Part shown: positions 7,245 through 14,660 of the stretch, one piece after another
How positions within the stretch are numbered: position 1 is the stretch's first letter
Layout of the letters: each line of letters begins with the position of its first letter
Assembly: GCA_030066455.1 (NCBI GenBank)
Contig: JASJBQ010000097.1
Span: 1-14,692, forward strand
DNA from: Desulfobacterales bacterium
Lineage (GTDB): Bacteria > Desulfobacterota > Desulfobacteria > Desulfobacterales > UBA5852
DNA length: 14,692 nt
Direction: 5' to 3'
Position numbers and translations under genes: made by a program
The notes under the pieces: generated by a model
What the model was told of the DNA's origin: nothing
Database searches by the model: none
Seen by the model: only the letters and a program-made list of their open reading frames with translations

Positions 7245-7778
7245 CTATTCGCGCCAGTACTCCGGCTGGTCCAGGGCCTGCGCGCAGACCACGACCCCGC
7301 TGTACGCACCGATCACCCCGGACCTCAGCGCCTGGACCATCCAGGCGTCGCTGTTCTTTGCGGGTATGGGGTAGGGCGCCATCAAGCCGAGGGCCCCGGC
7401 CGGCCGGAACCCGTGGCGCGGATAGTATTCTGGGTAGCCCAGCACGAACACCAGGTCCACGCCGGATTTGGACAGCAGCTGCAGCCCGTGGCGGATGAGC
7501 TCGCCGCCCGTGCCCTGCTTCTGGGCGTCGGGCACAACGGCCAGCGGGGCCAGGATCGCAGCGGACAGTTCGGGGGCGCCCCCGACGGCCGCACGGCTGA
7601 AGAGAATGTGGCCCACGGGGCGCTCGTTGCGCAACGCCAGCAGAGATAAACAGGGCTGGGCGCTGGGGTCGCCCAGCAGGTTCTTTACCAGTAAAGGTTC
7701 TTCCGGGGACCCGAAGGCGGCCTGGTGCACGGCAAGAATCGCCTCCAGATCGGATGACAAGGCGGGTCTCAGCATCAT
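7245..7778 (-). CDS. GNAT family N-acetyltransferase, YhbS-like
   Basis: The 177-residue protein has the GNAT acetyl-CoA loop in AVVPDAQKQGTGGELIRHGL (Q86-K-Q-G-T-G91) and the GYPEYYPRHGFRPA block, typical of the YhbS-like (COG3153) group in which a central strand runs LGxPxYYxxxGF. The substrate is unknown. The frame is open for 71 more codons upstream, but the family domain begins at MMLRPALSSDLEAI, and GGTGGAG lies just before the ATG at 7778, with a second ATG directly after it. It lies first in a probable minus-strand set with the second GNAT gene. Confidence 0.87.
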   Translation of the reverse strand: MMLRPALSSDLEAILAVHQAAFGSPEEPLLVKNLLGDPSAQPCLSLLALRNERPVGHILFSRAAVGGAPELSAAILAPLAVVPDAQKQGTGGELIRHGLQLLSKSGVDLVFVLGYPEYYPRHGFRPAGALGLMAPYPIPAKNSDAWMVQALRSGVIGAYSGVVVCAQALDQPEYWRE

Positions 7779-8330
7779 GACGCTCCACCGGTTGGGGTGA
7801 TATGGCAAGCGCACTTTGCGCGGGCCGACATCGGCCGGGCCTATCGCTGCCGCCAAGATAGCGAACGCCTGCGGCAAGGTAAAGGGATCGATTGGGCGTG
7901 TGCCGCGTTTGATCCCCTGCGAGGGTGTCAACCAAATTGACGCCTCGTCCGTTGATCGATAGCCAATGCGACATGTCTGTAAAAAACGCAAACCACTTCC
8001 GACTTATTAGGAATAGTTATTATTTTCAAGACTTATATAGCTTTTTTAAATTTCCTTCAACGGATGGAATGCCCCTTGCAATCCTCCGCCCTCAGGTCGG
8101 AGCCGACGTTCACGTATCGCTCTCTCCCCGGTCCAGGTGACCATCGCCGATGCCGCCATTCGCGCCTTGTTTCCCGACCGCCGACATCCTTATCGACAAT
8201 GGCAAGCGCCCTCCGCCGCGCCCCGCTGGGCATGACGGGGGGCATTCGATCCGCCCAGGCCGCTGGCGCCGAAACGATTTGCCGCTCGCCGTGCCACGCG
8301 CCTGGCAACCGATTCAAAAGGAGAAGAAAA
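7779..8330. promoter_or_regulatory. Divergent non-coding region between a GNAT gene and the haloperoxidase
   Basis: No gene is supported in these 552 bases. The stretch 7978-8060 is strongly AT-rich against GC-rich flanks and is the likely promoter core for one or both directions. On the minus strand TTGAAG (8055-8060) and TATATA (8034-8039) are 15 bases apart. No plus-strand -35/-10 pair stands out. Bases 8064-8330 are GC-rich and open in the haloperoxidase frame, but lack a good start, and are probably a long 5' leader. Confidence 0.45.
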
Positions 8331-10082
8331 ATGAGCAATAATCGCCAAAGAGACGCCATGCGCATCCGCATTTCCGCAGCCGAGATGGCGGCCGACCGGC
8401 CCCATCCGATCCACCACGCCAACGGCGACGAACAGCGCTACGCATCCGCCAATTACCCCATGAGTTTCACCAAGGGCCTGGCGCATGAACCGAGCACCGG
8501 GCTGGTCGCCGACCCGCAAGCCTTCGAATCATTCCGCACCGCCGTCGACGAAGGGTATAGCGACGCCTTTACGACCTCGGTACGGGCCTCCGCAGACAAG
8601 GCACGGGCCTGGGAGGCACCGACCGCCGGGGTCGTGTACGAACTGAGCGGCCCGGACCCGCAGGCCGTCACGATGTCCCCCGCCCCGGCCCTGGGAACGC
8701 TCGAGCTGGCCTACGAAATGGCCGAGGTCTATGAACTGGCCCTCATCCGCGACGTCCCGCTGATCGACCTTGCGGAGGGAACGACCAACACCGCCGTTCT
8801 CGATGCCGTATCGCGCCTGAATGCGATCGGCTACGCACTGGACGGTACGGACGGAAGGCCGCGCCTGAACAGCGGCGGCGATGTCACCCCTCAGAACGTC
8901 TTCCGCGGCTCATCGCCCGGTGTCGACATCGGGCCTTATCTCTCCCAGTTCATGCTGATCGGAAACGACCAACCAGGCGATCCCGGCGTGGCCCATGGCC
9001 GGATCCAATACGGTGCCCTGCAGATCGACCAGCGCGTGCCCGTGGCAACCGCCCAGGATTACCTCATCGCCTGGAGCACCTGGCTGCAAGCGCAGAACGG
9101 GGAAGACCTGCGGGACAACACGACCCTGTTCGACACCTCCCAGCCCCGGCGCTTCATGACCTTCCCCCGGGATCTGGCGACCTATGTCCATGACGACGCC
9201 CTCTACGAAGCCTACCTGAACGCCTGTCTGATCCTGCTGTCCATGGGCACGCCTTTCGACCCGGGCTTTGCCAAGCTCTCCGGTCAGGGCGAGCTCTTTC
9301 TCAACTCCCTGGACATCAACGGCGCGCTGAGCCTGGAAACACACGCGCGCCAGGCCGGCGGCTTCGCCCTCTACGGCGGCCCCCATATCCTGACCCTGGT
9401 GACCGAAGTCGCCACCCGGGCCCTCAAGGCCGTGCGTTACCAGAAGTTCAACAACCACCTGCGGCTGCGGCCCGAGGCGCTCGCTGGAAGAATTGACCAC
9501 GCAAGCCAGATCGCCAGCGCTTTCCCGGCGGCGGGCGCGGCCTTTGCGGATCTCAGAACGGCGATCGATCCCACGGTGACCGCGGTCGAGGCGGCCAACA
9601 CCGCGGCCGGCGCATCGACCGCGCTGCTGCCGATGGCGTTTCAGGAGGGCTCGCCCATGCATCCGTCCTACGGCGCCGGGCACGCCACGGTCGCCGGGGC
9701 CTGCGTGACCGTCCTGAAGGCCTTCTTCGATACCGGTTGCCTCTTCGTGCGCCGGGGCGGCGAGGATGTCTTCAACCGCTACCAAAGCGGCGACACGGCC
9801 GTCGCTTACACACCCGGCACCGGCGGCTCGAGCCTGGTGGCCACCACGGGCCAGCCTTTCCTGACCCTCGAGGGTGAATTGAACAAACTGGCCGCCAACA
9901 TCTCGATCGGGCGCAACATGGCGGGCGTCCATTATTTTTCCGACTACTACGACAGCCTGCGCATGGGAGAAGCAATTGCCATCGGCATCCTGGAGGAACA
10001 GGCCCTGTGCTATCCCACTGACCCCTTCGTCATGTCGGTGCCGACCTTCGACGGCGAAGTCTACCGCATCGGAAATCGCTAG
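8331..10082 (+). CDS. Vanadium-dependent haloperoxidase
   Basis: The 583-residue protein has the three vanadate-binding blocks of the family: KFNNHLRLRPEAL (K372, R380), HPSYGAGHATVAGA (residues 444-457, apical H451), and GRNMAGVHYFSD (R528, and H534 as the vanadate-linked histidine). These enzymes use H2O2 to oxidise chloride, bromide or iodide to a hypohalous acid equivalent that halogenates organic substrates. H444 matches His411 of Ascophyllum bromoperoxidase (Phe in Curvularia chloroperoxidase), which favours bromide or iodide. The vanadate-contacting Ser of the SGH motif is Ala449 here. The N-terminal block with RPHPIHHANGDE and SFTKGL fits bacterial and cyanobacterial members. No Sec signal is seen. 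AAAAGGAG lies just before the ATG. The gene stands alone, divergent from the acetyltransferase/dehalogenase set. Confidence 0.92.
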   Translation: MSNNRQRDAMRIRISAAEMAADRPHPIHHANGDEQRYASANYPMSFTKGLAHEPSTGLVADPQAFESFRTAVDEGYSDAFTTSVRASADKARAWEAPTAGVVYELSGPDPQAVTMSPAPALGTLELAYEMAEVYELALIRDVPLIDLAEGTTNTAVLDAVSRLNAIGYALDGTDGRPRLNSGGDVTPQNVFRGSSPGVDIGPYLSQFMLIGNDQPGDPGVAHGRIQYGALQIDQRVPVATAQDYLIAWSTWLQAQNGEDLRDNTTLFDTSQPRRFMTFPRDLATYVHDDALYEAYLNACLILLSMGTPFDPGFAKLSGQGELFLNSLDINGALSLETHARQAGGFALYGGPHILTLVTEVATRALKAVRYQKFNNHLRLRPEALAGRIDHASQIASAFPAAGAAFADLRTAIDPTVTAVEAANTAAGASTALLPMAFQEGSPMHPSYGAGHATVAGACVTVLKAFFDTGCLFVRRGGEDVFNRYQSGDTAVAYTPGTGGSSLVATTGQPFLTLEGELNKLAANISIGRNMAGVHYFSDYYDSLRMGEAIAIGILEEQALCYPTDPFVMSVPTFDGEVYRIGNR

Positions 10083-10125
10083 GCCGGCGCTACCGTCAAG
10101 GCCTCGGTCGGCCGCCCAACCGGAC

Positions 10126-10156
10126 GCCGGCCCCCGGGATCTGCCCGGGGGTCGGT
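10126..10156 (+). terminator. Stem-loop after the haloperoxidase gene
   Basis: GCCGGCCCCCGGG (10126-10138) pairs with CCCGGGGGTCGGT (10144-10156), 13 base pairs including two G-U pairs, with a five-base loop. It sits between the convergent haloperoxidase and helical-protein genes. It lacks a T-run, so it may act as a barrier or a rho-dependent end rather than a classical terminator. Confidence 0.45.
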
Positions 10157-10165
10157 CGCCGATCG

Positions 10166-10570
10166 TCATGAGTCGCAGCGGTTCGAGACCCACAGGTCTT
10201 CGAGCCGCCGGGTGGGCAGCCGGCCGGCGTTGAATTTGCGGACCGCATCGAGGAAGCGGCAGATCTGCTGGCGGGCCGCCTCCACCTGCCGCTCGCGCTC
10301 CAGCTCGCTGATCCTGTCGCTGCGAAAGGCCTGGACCAGCTGCTTGTGGCGGTTTTCGATCTCATGCTGCAGCGTTTCCAGCAGTTCGCGGTCGATGACC
10401 TCCGCAACCCGCTTGGCGCCGATCTTCAGCGGCGCCCGGGCACGCGCCTCGGCTTTTTTCAGGCTGGCCCGGCTCACCCGCCGGTTCTTGGCCCGCGCCG
10501 TGTGGAAGGCCTGCACCACGGTTCCGAGGGCGGTCACACCGGCGACGACCAGTCCGGCAATTTCGATCAT
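10166..10570 (-). CDS. Small helical protein with an N-terminal hydrophobic segment, unknown function
   Basis: The 134-residue protein begins MIEIAGLVVAGVTALGTVVQ, one probable membrane anchor, followed by a basic stretch (ARAKNRRVSRASLKKAEARARA), a long charged helical region (residues 55-105) and a C-terminal QICRFLDAVRKFNAGRLPTR block ending in LEDLWVSNRC. The composition is that of a real protein, but I do not recognise the family. GAGGTGA lies directly before the ATG, and the repaired frame of the upstream hydrolase would stop in the same GGTGA. This suggests translational coupling, and so a function linked to that hydrolase. It converges with the haloperoxidase. Confidence 0.7.
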   Translation of the reverse strand: MIEIAGLVVAGVTALGTVVQAFHTARAKNRRVSRASLKKAEARARAPLKIGAKRVAEVIDRELLETLQHEIENRHKQLVQAFRSDRISELERERQVEAARQQICRFLDAVRKFNAGRLPTRRLEDLWVSNRCDS

Positions 10571-10574
10571 GGGC

Positions 10575-11020
10575 TCACCTCGCGTTGTCCTCCCGGATCA
10601 GCCGGTTGATGACGTCCAAGGCGTAGATCGAGCCAGGCTGTGGGCCACGATGTAGCAGGGGGCCCCCTGCGCGAAGATGTCGAGAATCGCCTGCCGCAGC
10701 CCGGCGCGGATCTCGGCGGCCGGCCCGCTGTTGCGCAGCGCGATGACCACATCCCCCACCAGATCGATGGCCGCGCTGGCCAGCGCCTTGCCCACGGGGT
10801 TCTGGATGAAGAAGTTCAGCAGCGCCTTGTACTTGGCCACGGCCTCGTCGTTGATGCCCTCGTAGCGGAAAAGGCGGGTCGTGAAGCGCAGCGGTAGACC
10901 CCCCATCCGGTTCCGGATCGGTTCATCGATCAGCCGGTCCTGGTCGAGTTGGTCTTCGCTGGTGGTCTGAACGCCGTGAACCACCAGAACGCGTCGTGTT
11001 TGGGTCGGATCAATGGGCAT
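10575..11020 (-). pseudogene. Alpha/beta-hydrolase (lipase-like) fragment, frameshifted in the nucleophile elbow
   Basis: The frame from 11020 starts after a good AGGGAGGAAAG site and reads VLVVHGVQTTSEDQL (the oxyanion region) up to CYIVAHSL at residue 129. There it turns into a nonsense tail and stops at 10598. Adding one G at about 10632-10636 restores AHSLGSIYALDVINRLIRED and a stop at 10575-10577. AHSLG is the nucleophile elbow (S128). Even when repaired it is only about 148 residues and ends before any acid or histidine, whereas lipase-like members with this start are usually much longer. So it is either a truncated remnant or a sequencing/assembly error combined with a truncation. It lies 114 bases downstream of the amidase gene. 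Confidence 0.7.
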
Positions 11021-11134
11021 GGGGCTTTCCTCCCTTGAGACGAAGGGTTGGCGGACGTCGCGCCGGCGGCCGGCGCTGTCGATGGCGGCGGGCGCAAGCC
11101 CTTTCGTCGGCCATCGCGGGGCGCGGGCTGAAGA

Positions 11135-12427
11135 TCAGGATGACGCCGGCAGAAAGACGAGGGTGCCCCGCTGCAACTGGGTGAAGTCCCTGATCTTGTC
11201 ACCGCGAATCAGTTTGCGGGACGGCAGGTAGTAAATGGTTCGGGGCGCCCTGTACGCTCGGCCGGCAATGCGGTAGGCGGACTGGTCCTTGCGCAGCTCG
11301 AAGGGCCCCTTGTAGCCGACGATCAGCCGGGTGTCCACGGGCAGATCGTCCCAGTCGTCGATCATCGCACCGGTCTTGATCCGACCGGACGGCAGGAAAT
11401 AGATGGTGGTCGCCTGGTTGTAGGATCGGCCGGCCAGGGACCAGGCTGTGACACCGTCCGCAATGGTCTTCACAGGGCCGTCGTCGCGAAGACGCTCGAC
11501 GCGGCCCTCCTGGTTGAGCAGGACGACCGTTTTGGCCGGCAGGCGGTCCCAGCCCACCCGGGTGGCGATCTGGTCACCGGTGAACAGCCGCCCGTCCGGG
11601 AACTTGTAGACCGTGGTCGTGGCGTCGAAATCTTCACCGGCAATGACCCAGGCCGTGTTGACCTTGGAGATGACGTTGGCCTCCTCGGCCTCGGCCACGT
11701 ATTGCCTGGGGCTGTAGTACACCGCGGCGAGCTGGCGGTCGGCCACGAGGCGGCCGCTGCGGACATCTGGGTCGTAGCGCCAGGTCGGCCCCAGGCCGGC
11801 TTTGGCCCGGTTGAAGTTCTTCGCGCAGCGTTTGCGGCCGCGGTGGTCCTTGCGGTGCCAGCGGTTGGGCCGTCCGTAGGCCACCTGGCTGTGGGTCAGA
11901 ACGGCCCGATCGTCCAGGCCGTAGACGCGCTGCAGGATGTCGATCAACTGGCCCACCGCGCGATACTGGGCCGGTGCGATCGGGGCGTAGTGGTAGCCGA
12001 CCAGCTCGATACCGATCGACAGCGTGCTGATATCCGTGGCCCCATCCCACATGCTGCGGCCGGCGTGATCGGCCACGTATTGCTTGTCGAGGATGCGGTA
12101 GGTGCGCCCGTTGCGGGCAATCACGTAGTGGGCGTGCCCGCCGTAGGTGCGCCTTCCGCTGCGGAAACGCTTGCCCTCCGAGACGACGCGCAGGGTCGAC
12201 TTCAGCCCGAGTTCGGCCGTGTGCACGATGATGTATCTGGTCTTTTGACGCTTGACCTTCTTGAAGCGGGGATTGAGCCGCGAGCGATAGTCGACGATGC
12301 TGCGCTGAAAACGCTCCGCATCCGTCTGAACGCGCGCGTCCGTCGGGGGCGGCACCGTCGATGCCAGGACGAAAACCGCCGCCATGAGAAGATAGCGGCA
12401 AAGATGCCTGTTGGTCAGTTGGTTCAT
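11135..12427 (-). CDS. Exported N-acetylmuramoyl-L-alanine amidase-like (Amidase_2) protein with three C-terminal repeats
   Basis: The 430-residue protein opens with a basic stretch and a hydrophobic core (RYLLMAAVFVLAS), a likely export signal or anchor, so it probably works in the periplasm. Residues 64-215 form an Amidase_2/PGRP-like domain: YIIVHTAE (zinc ligand H69), GHAHYVIARNGRTYRILD, VADHAGRSMW, IGIELVGY and LTHSQVAYGRPNRW (ligand H179). This fold cleaves the bond between MurNAc and L-alanine in peptidoglycan. The usual third ligand region (P-x-DPG) is replaced by HRKDHRGRKRC, so the activity needs proof. Residues 259-427 hold three divergent copies of an IAG/TVY-x2-PxGR-x2-TGDxI/LPx2T unit, perhaps an SH3-like wall-binding region. 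The ATG has no clear Shine-Dalgarno; MAAVFVL at residue 15 is an alternative start. Confidence 0.82.
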   Translation of the reverse strand: MNQLTNRHLCRYLLMAAVFVLASTVPPPTDARVQTDAERFQRSIVDYRSRLNPRFKKVKRQKTRYIIVHTAELGLKSTLRVVSEGKRFRSGRRTYGGHAHYVIARNGRTYRILDKQYVADHAGRSMWDGATDISTLSIGIELVGYHYAPIAPAQYRAVGQLIDILQRVYGLDDRAVLTHSQVAYGRPNRWHRKDHRGRKRCAKNFNRAKAGLGPTWRYDPDVRSGRLVADRQLAAVYYSPRQYVAEAEEANVISKVNTAWVIAGEDFDATTTVYKFPDGRLFTGDQIATRVGWDRLPAKTVVLLNQEGRVERLRDDGPVKTIADGVTAWSLAGRSYNQATTIYFLPSGRIKTGAMIDDWDDLPVDTRLIVGYKGPFELRKDQSAYRIAGRAYRAPRTIYYLPSRKLIRGDKIRDFTQLQRGTLVFLPASS

Positions 12428-12512
12428 GATGACGCGGACAACCCGCGGGTAGGGCTCTCCAACTCCAGGGCCTATCTTACGGATTTAAAGCGTGATTACG
12501 ATGTTAACCGTA

Positions 12513-12540
12513 TTTATAGCGGATTCTGTTGGAATTACAA
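12513..12540 (-). promoter_or_regulatory. Candidate promoter for the amidase gene
   Basis: On the minus strand TTGTAA (12535-12540) and TATAAA (12513-12518) are 16 bases apart in an AT-rich patch, about 80 bases before the amidase ATG. It is a match by eye only. Confidence 0.4.
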
Positions 12541-12693
12541 TGCCGGCGGGCGGGTTGCGCTCGCCTCTTGATGGGTTGGGGTTTTCAGCGGTTCGATTTT
12601 CGTGGCACACGAGAAACCGGAGCGGCCGAATGAAGTGACCGTGTTGGGATGGCGTAGGGCAAATGCTTCCCGCTGGATAGGCCAAACGAAGGT

Positions 12694-13110
12694 TTAATTT
12701 TGCGCCGGCGATATCGTTCGGGTTGGGATTCTTTTTCCCGACTGAACAAAAATAAAATAGAGCATGACCAGGTCGACGAAGATGTGAAACGCCAGGCCCC
12801 AGCGCCAGGGCCCCATGTCCAGGCGCCTAGTGACTGCATCCAGAACGGCTTGGCTCAGGCCGGAGGTATCGGCGGCGCATGTCAATTCGCCGATGACGGC
12901 ATCGAGGGCCGTGTAGGTCTTGGTGAGCCCGATAAGGTTGAACGCCGTAAACCCGATGAACAACGTGCTGATGGCCACTCGCTTGATCAGCGGCCACGGG
13001 TCTTTGCGAGAGAAAACCCAGCCCAGAATCGCCACACACGCGGGCACATAGAAATTCCAATAGAAATTGATGCCGTCGTGAAGTTTGAATGCGATGTCGA
13101 TGGCGTCCAT
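12694..13110 (-). CDS. Small membrane protein of unknown function
   Basis: The 138-residue protein has about three membrane segments (residues 14-34, 43-64 and 103-123), with the middle soluble part (65-100) carrying TCAADTSGLSQAVLDAVTRR. No family is recognised. It begins 23 bases after the stop of the cupin gene on the same strand, so the two probably form an operon. The start ATG has only a weak GAGAG site. The 266 bases after its stop contain an 8-base-pair GC-rich stem (12545-12565) but no T-run. Confidence 0.72.
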   Translation of the reverse strand: MDAIDIAFKLHDGINFYWNFYVPACVAILGWVFSRKDPWPLIKRVAISTLFIGFTAFNLIGLTKTYTALDAVIGELTCAADTSGLSQAVLDAVTRRLDMGPWRWGLAFHIFVDLVMLYFIFVQSGKRIPTRTISPAQN

Positions 13111-13133
13111 GCTTGCAGCATCTCTCGGCAGGG

Positions 13134-13490
13134 CTAGGGCGATGCCTTCCCGCGCTGGAGCCAGAAATCGAAAGCGCGCCCGGGCACGAAAATGTCGATG
13201 CCCACCGAAGCCTCGTCCAAAGGGTTGGTCACGATGTGCGGCTCATCGCCCGGAATGAAAACGGCATCGTTGGCGGACAGCGCCTGCTCGTCGTCGTCGG
13301 TGGTGATCACCAGCTTGCCCTTGAGCACGATCAGCACCTGGGCGTTAGGGTGCGCGTGCCGGGGAGACGAATGGCCGGGCGGCTTGACGAAGTGCTCGAT
13401 GGAGATCGCCTCCTGGTTGCACAAGCTCACGCGTTTCCAGTCCTTTTCCGGCTCGTAGCTTTCCGCGCGGTCGAAATGAATGACTTGCAT
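13134..13490 (-). CDS. Single-domain cupin protein
   Basis: The 118-residue protein has the two cupin motifs. The first reads SSPRHAHPNAQVLIVLKG, with H45, H47 and Q51 where the canonical motif has Glu. The second reads VFIPGDEPHIVTN, with H85. These residues bind a divalent metal in the family. Stand-alone cupins of this kind serve as small-molecule binders, isomerases or dioxygenases, and the sequence does not say which. GGTGAGGA lies 8 bases before the ATG. The gene is followed after 23 bases by the small membrane protein, so they may be expressed together. Confidence 0.87.
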   Translation of the reverse strand: MQVIHFDRAESYEPEKDWKRVSLCNQEAISIEHFVKPPGHSSPRHAHPNAQVLIVLKGKLVITTDDDEQALSANDAVFIPGDEPHIVTNPLDEASVGIDIFVPGRAFDFWLQRGKASP

Positions 13491-13524
13491 TGGGCGTCCT
13501 CACCCCCTGGCATCATGAACATTC

Positions 13525-13558
13525 AAAAAGGGGCCGGCCGGGAATGCCGACCGGCCCC
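13525..13558 (-). terminator. Rho-independent terminator of the helical-protein gene
   Basis: GGGGCCGGCCGG (13530-13541) pairs with CCGACCGGCCCC (13547-13558) with one mismatch and a five-base loop. On the minus strand it is followed directly by five Ts (plus-strand A-run 13525-13529). It sits 27 bases past the stop of the gene at 13586, and before the cupin start. Confidence 0.8.
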
Positions 13559-13585
13559 CATGGTTTCAGCCCTGATCGTTGGCGG

Positions 13586-14554
13586 TCATCCGCCCGCTTC
13601 TTTCTCGAGCTCGTCGAGCTTGCCGGGATCCGATACCGCAATGTCCACGAGGCTCTTGGGAAGACCGCTCTGCTCGCACATCGTGCGGATCTCGTTTTCC
13701 TTGTCGCTGAACTCCATGATTTCGCGAATGGCCTCGATGTGCTCGAGCATCTCCTCGGGCGATATGGCGTCCAGGGACGGGCCTTCGGCTTCGGCCTTCT
13801 TGCGCGCGGCCTCCTCTTCGGCCAGGCGCTGTTTTTCCTTGAGCTCTTCTTCCATGGCCTTTTTGGCGCCGTCGATCGCCCCCTGGTCGACCCCGGCCAG
13901 TTCGAGAACCAATGGTTCCGCGACGTTGTTTTCAAAAAGGAATTTCACCTTTTCGACATCGGACTTGTCGCCGACCTTTTCGATCAGGCCCTCGACGCGT
14001 TTCCGCTCGGCCCGCCGCTTCGCCACGGCGTCAATCACCTCCTTGAGCTTTTCCGCGGTGATTTCCATGGCGCTGATGATCACCTCGTGGTCCACGGCCT
14101 CGTTGAGGAGCAGCTCGATGCCCTCGTCGCCGGCAAGGCCGCGCGCCTTTTCGATCAACAGTTCGAGTTTGCGCTCCTCGAGGATCCGGATCACTTCGGG
14201 CCGGCAGCGGGCCAGTTTGAAGCTGGGCCATGTTGCACCCATCGCGTTGATCAACTTGTCAGCGGTCTCGAACGGTGCCGTAACGTCGTCCAGGCTGAAG
14301 GCCGCAATCGCCGCATTCAAATCCTGCATCAAGGGCTTTCCGGCTTTGGCCATTTCCGCCAGGGCCAGTCTCAAATCGACGAGGTTGCCGCCGTTTTTGG
14401 AAACATTGTAGCCGGCTTCGTCGAGCTTGGCGGCAACGCTTTGAACCGTGGCCTCGAGGTTTGCCCCGGAAAGGTCCTCGGGTGCAAGCCCGAGGCAGGC
14501 CTCTTCAATCGATAGCCAGAGGGGTTTGGTGGTGGTGGCTTCGCCTGTCGTCAT
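13586..14554 (-). CDS. Uncharacterised helical protein with a charged coiled-coil segment
   Basis: The 322-residue soluble protein is almost wholly helical. It has an N-terminal part (1-115), a leucine- and glutamate-rich middle (118-225), a charged coiled-coil stretch (228-256, KKAMEEELKEKQRLAEEEAA) and a compact C-terminal helical domain (263-322) with MCEQSGLPKSLVDIAVSDPG. No signal peptide, membrane segment or catalytic motif is visible. I do not recognise the family. The ATG at 14554 is preceded by a near-perfect AAAGGAGG at a 7-base spacing, so expression may be strong. A TTG two codons upstream is less likely. With its own terminator (13525-13558) downstream it ends a transcription unit. 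Confidence 0.82.
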   Translation of the reverse strand: MTTGEATTTKPLWLSIEEACLGLAPEDLSGANLEATVQSVAAKLDEAGYNVSKNGGNLVDLRLALAEMAKAGKPLMQDLNAAIAAFSLDDVTAPFETADKLINAMGATWPSFKLARCRPEVIRILEERKLELLIEKARGLAGDEGIELLLNEAVDHEVIISAMEITAEKLKEVIDAVAKRRAERKRVEGLIEKVGDKSDVEKVKFLFENNVAEPLVLELAGVDQGAIDGAKKAMEEELKEKQRLAEEEAARKKAEAEGPSLDAISPEEMLEHIEAIREIMEFSDKENEIRTMCEQSGLPKSLVDIAVSDPGKLDELEKEAGG

Positions 14555-14620
14555 TTCCAAACCTCCTTTGCGTAGTGGTTAAAGAGAATAAGGGTACGGA
14601 TCGATTGTCTGCCGGGCAGC

Positions 14621-14660
14621 GGACCCCAGCGGCCTACGGGGGTCCGTCCTCCCGGACGGA
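14621..14660. promoter_or_regulatory. Two overlapping stem-loops upstream of the helical-protein gene
   Basis: GGACCCC (14621-14627) can pair with GGGGTCC (14639-14645), and TCCGTCC (14643-14649) with GGACGGA (14654-14660). The two stems share bases 14643-14645, so they exclude each other. They lie 67-106 bases before the ATG at 14554 and could be a leader switch or the terminator of a gene beyond the right edge. Confidence 0.35.

Noticed and set aside
8118..8235. Plus-strand stretch reading SRIALSPVQVTIADAAIRAL in another frame
   Set aside because: It looks a little like coding sequence but is very short, has no start site and is not followed by anything similar, so chance is likely.
8064..8330. 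Upstream extension of the haloperoxidase frame (89 codons)
   Set aside because: The ATG at 8331 has an excellent AAAAGGAG site and matches the usual family start. The extension reads as unstructured Arg/Pro/Ser-rich sequence.
8910..10193. Minus-strand open frame of 427 codons
   Set aside because: It is fully antisense to the haloperoxidase, whose vanadate-binding motifs are unmistakable.
13089..14411. Plus-strand open frame of 440 codons
   Set aside because: It covers the cupin and the helical-protein genes in antisense. Its serine- and arginine-rich product changes character at each gene border, as expected for a shadow.
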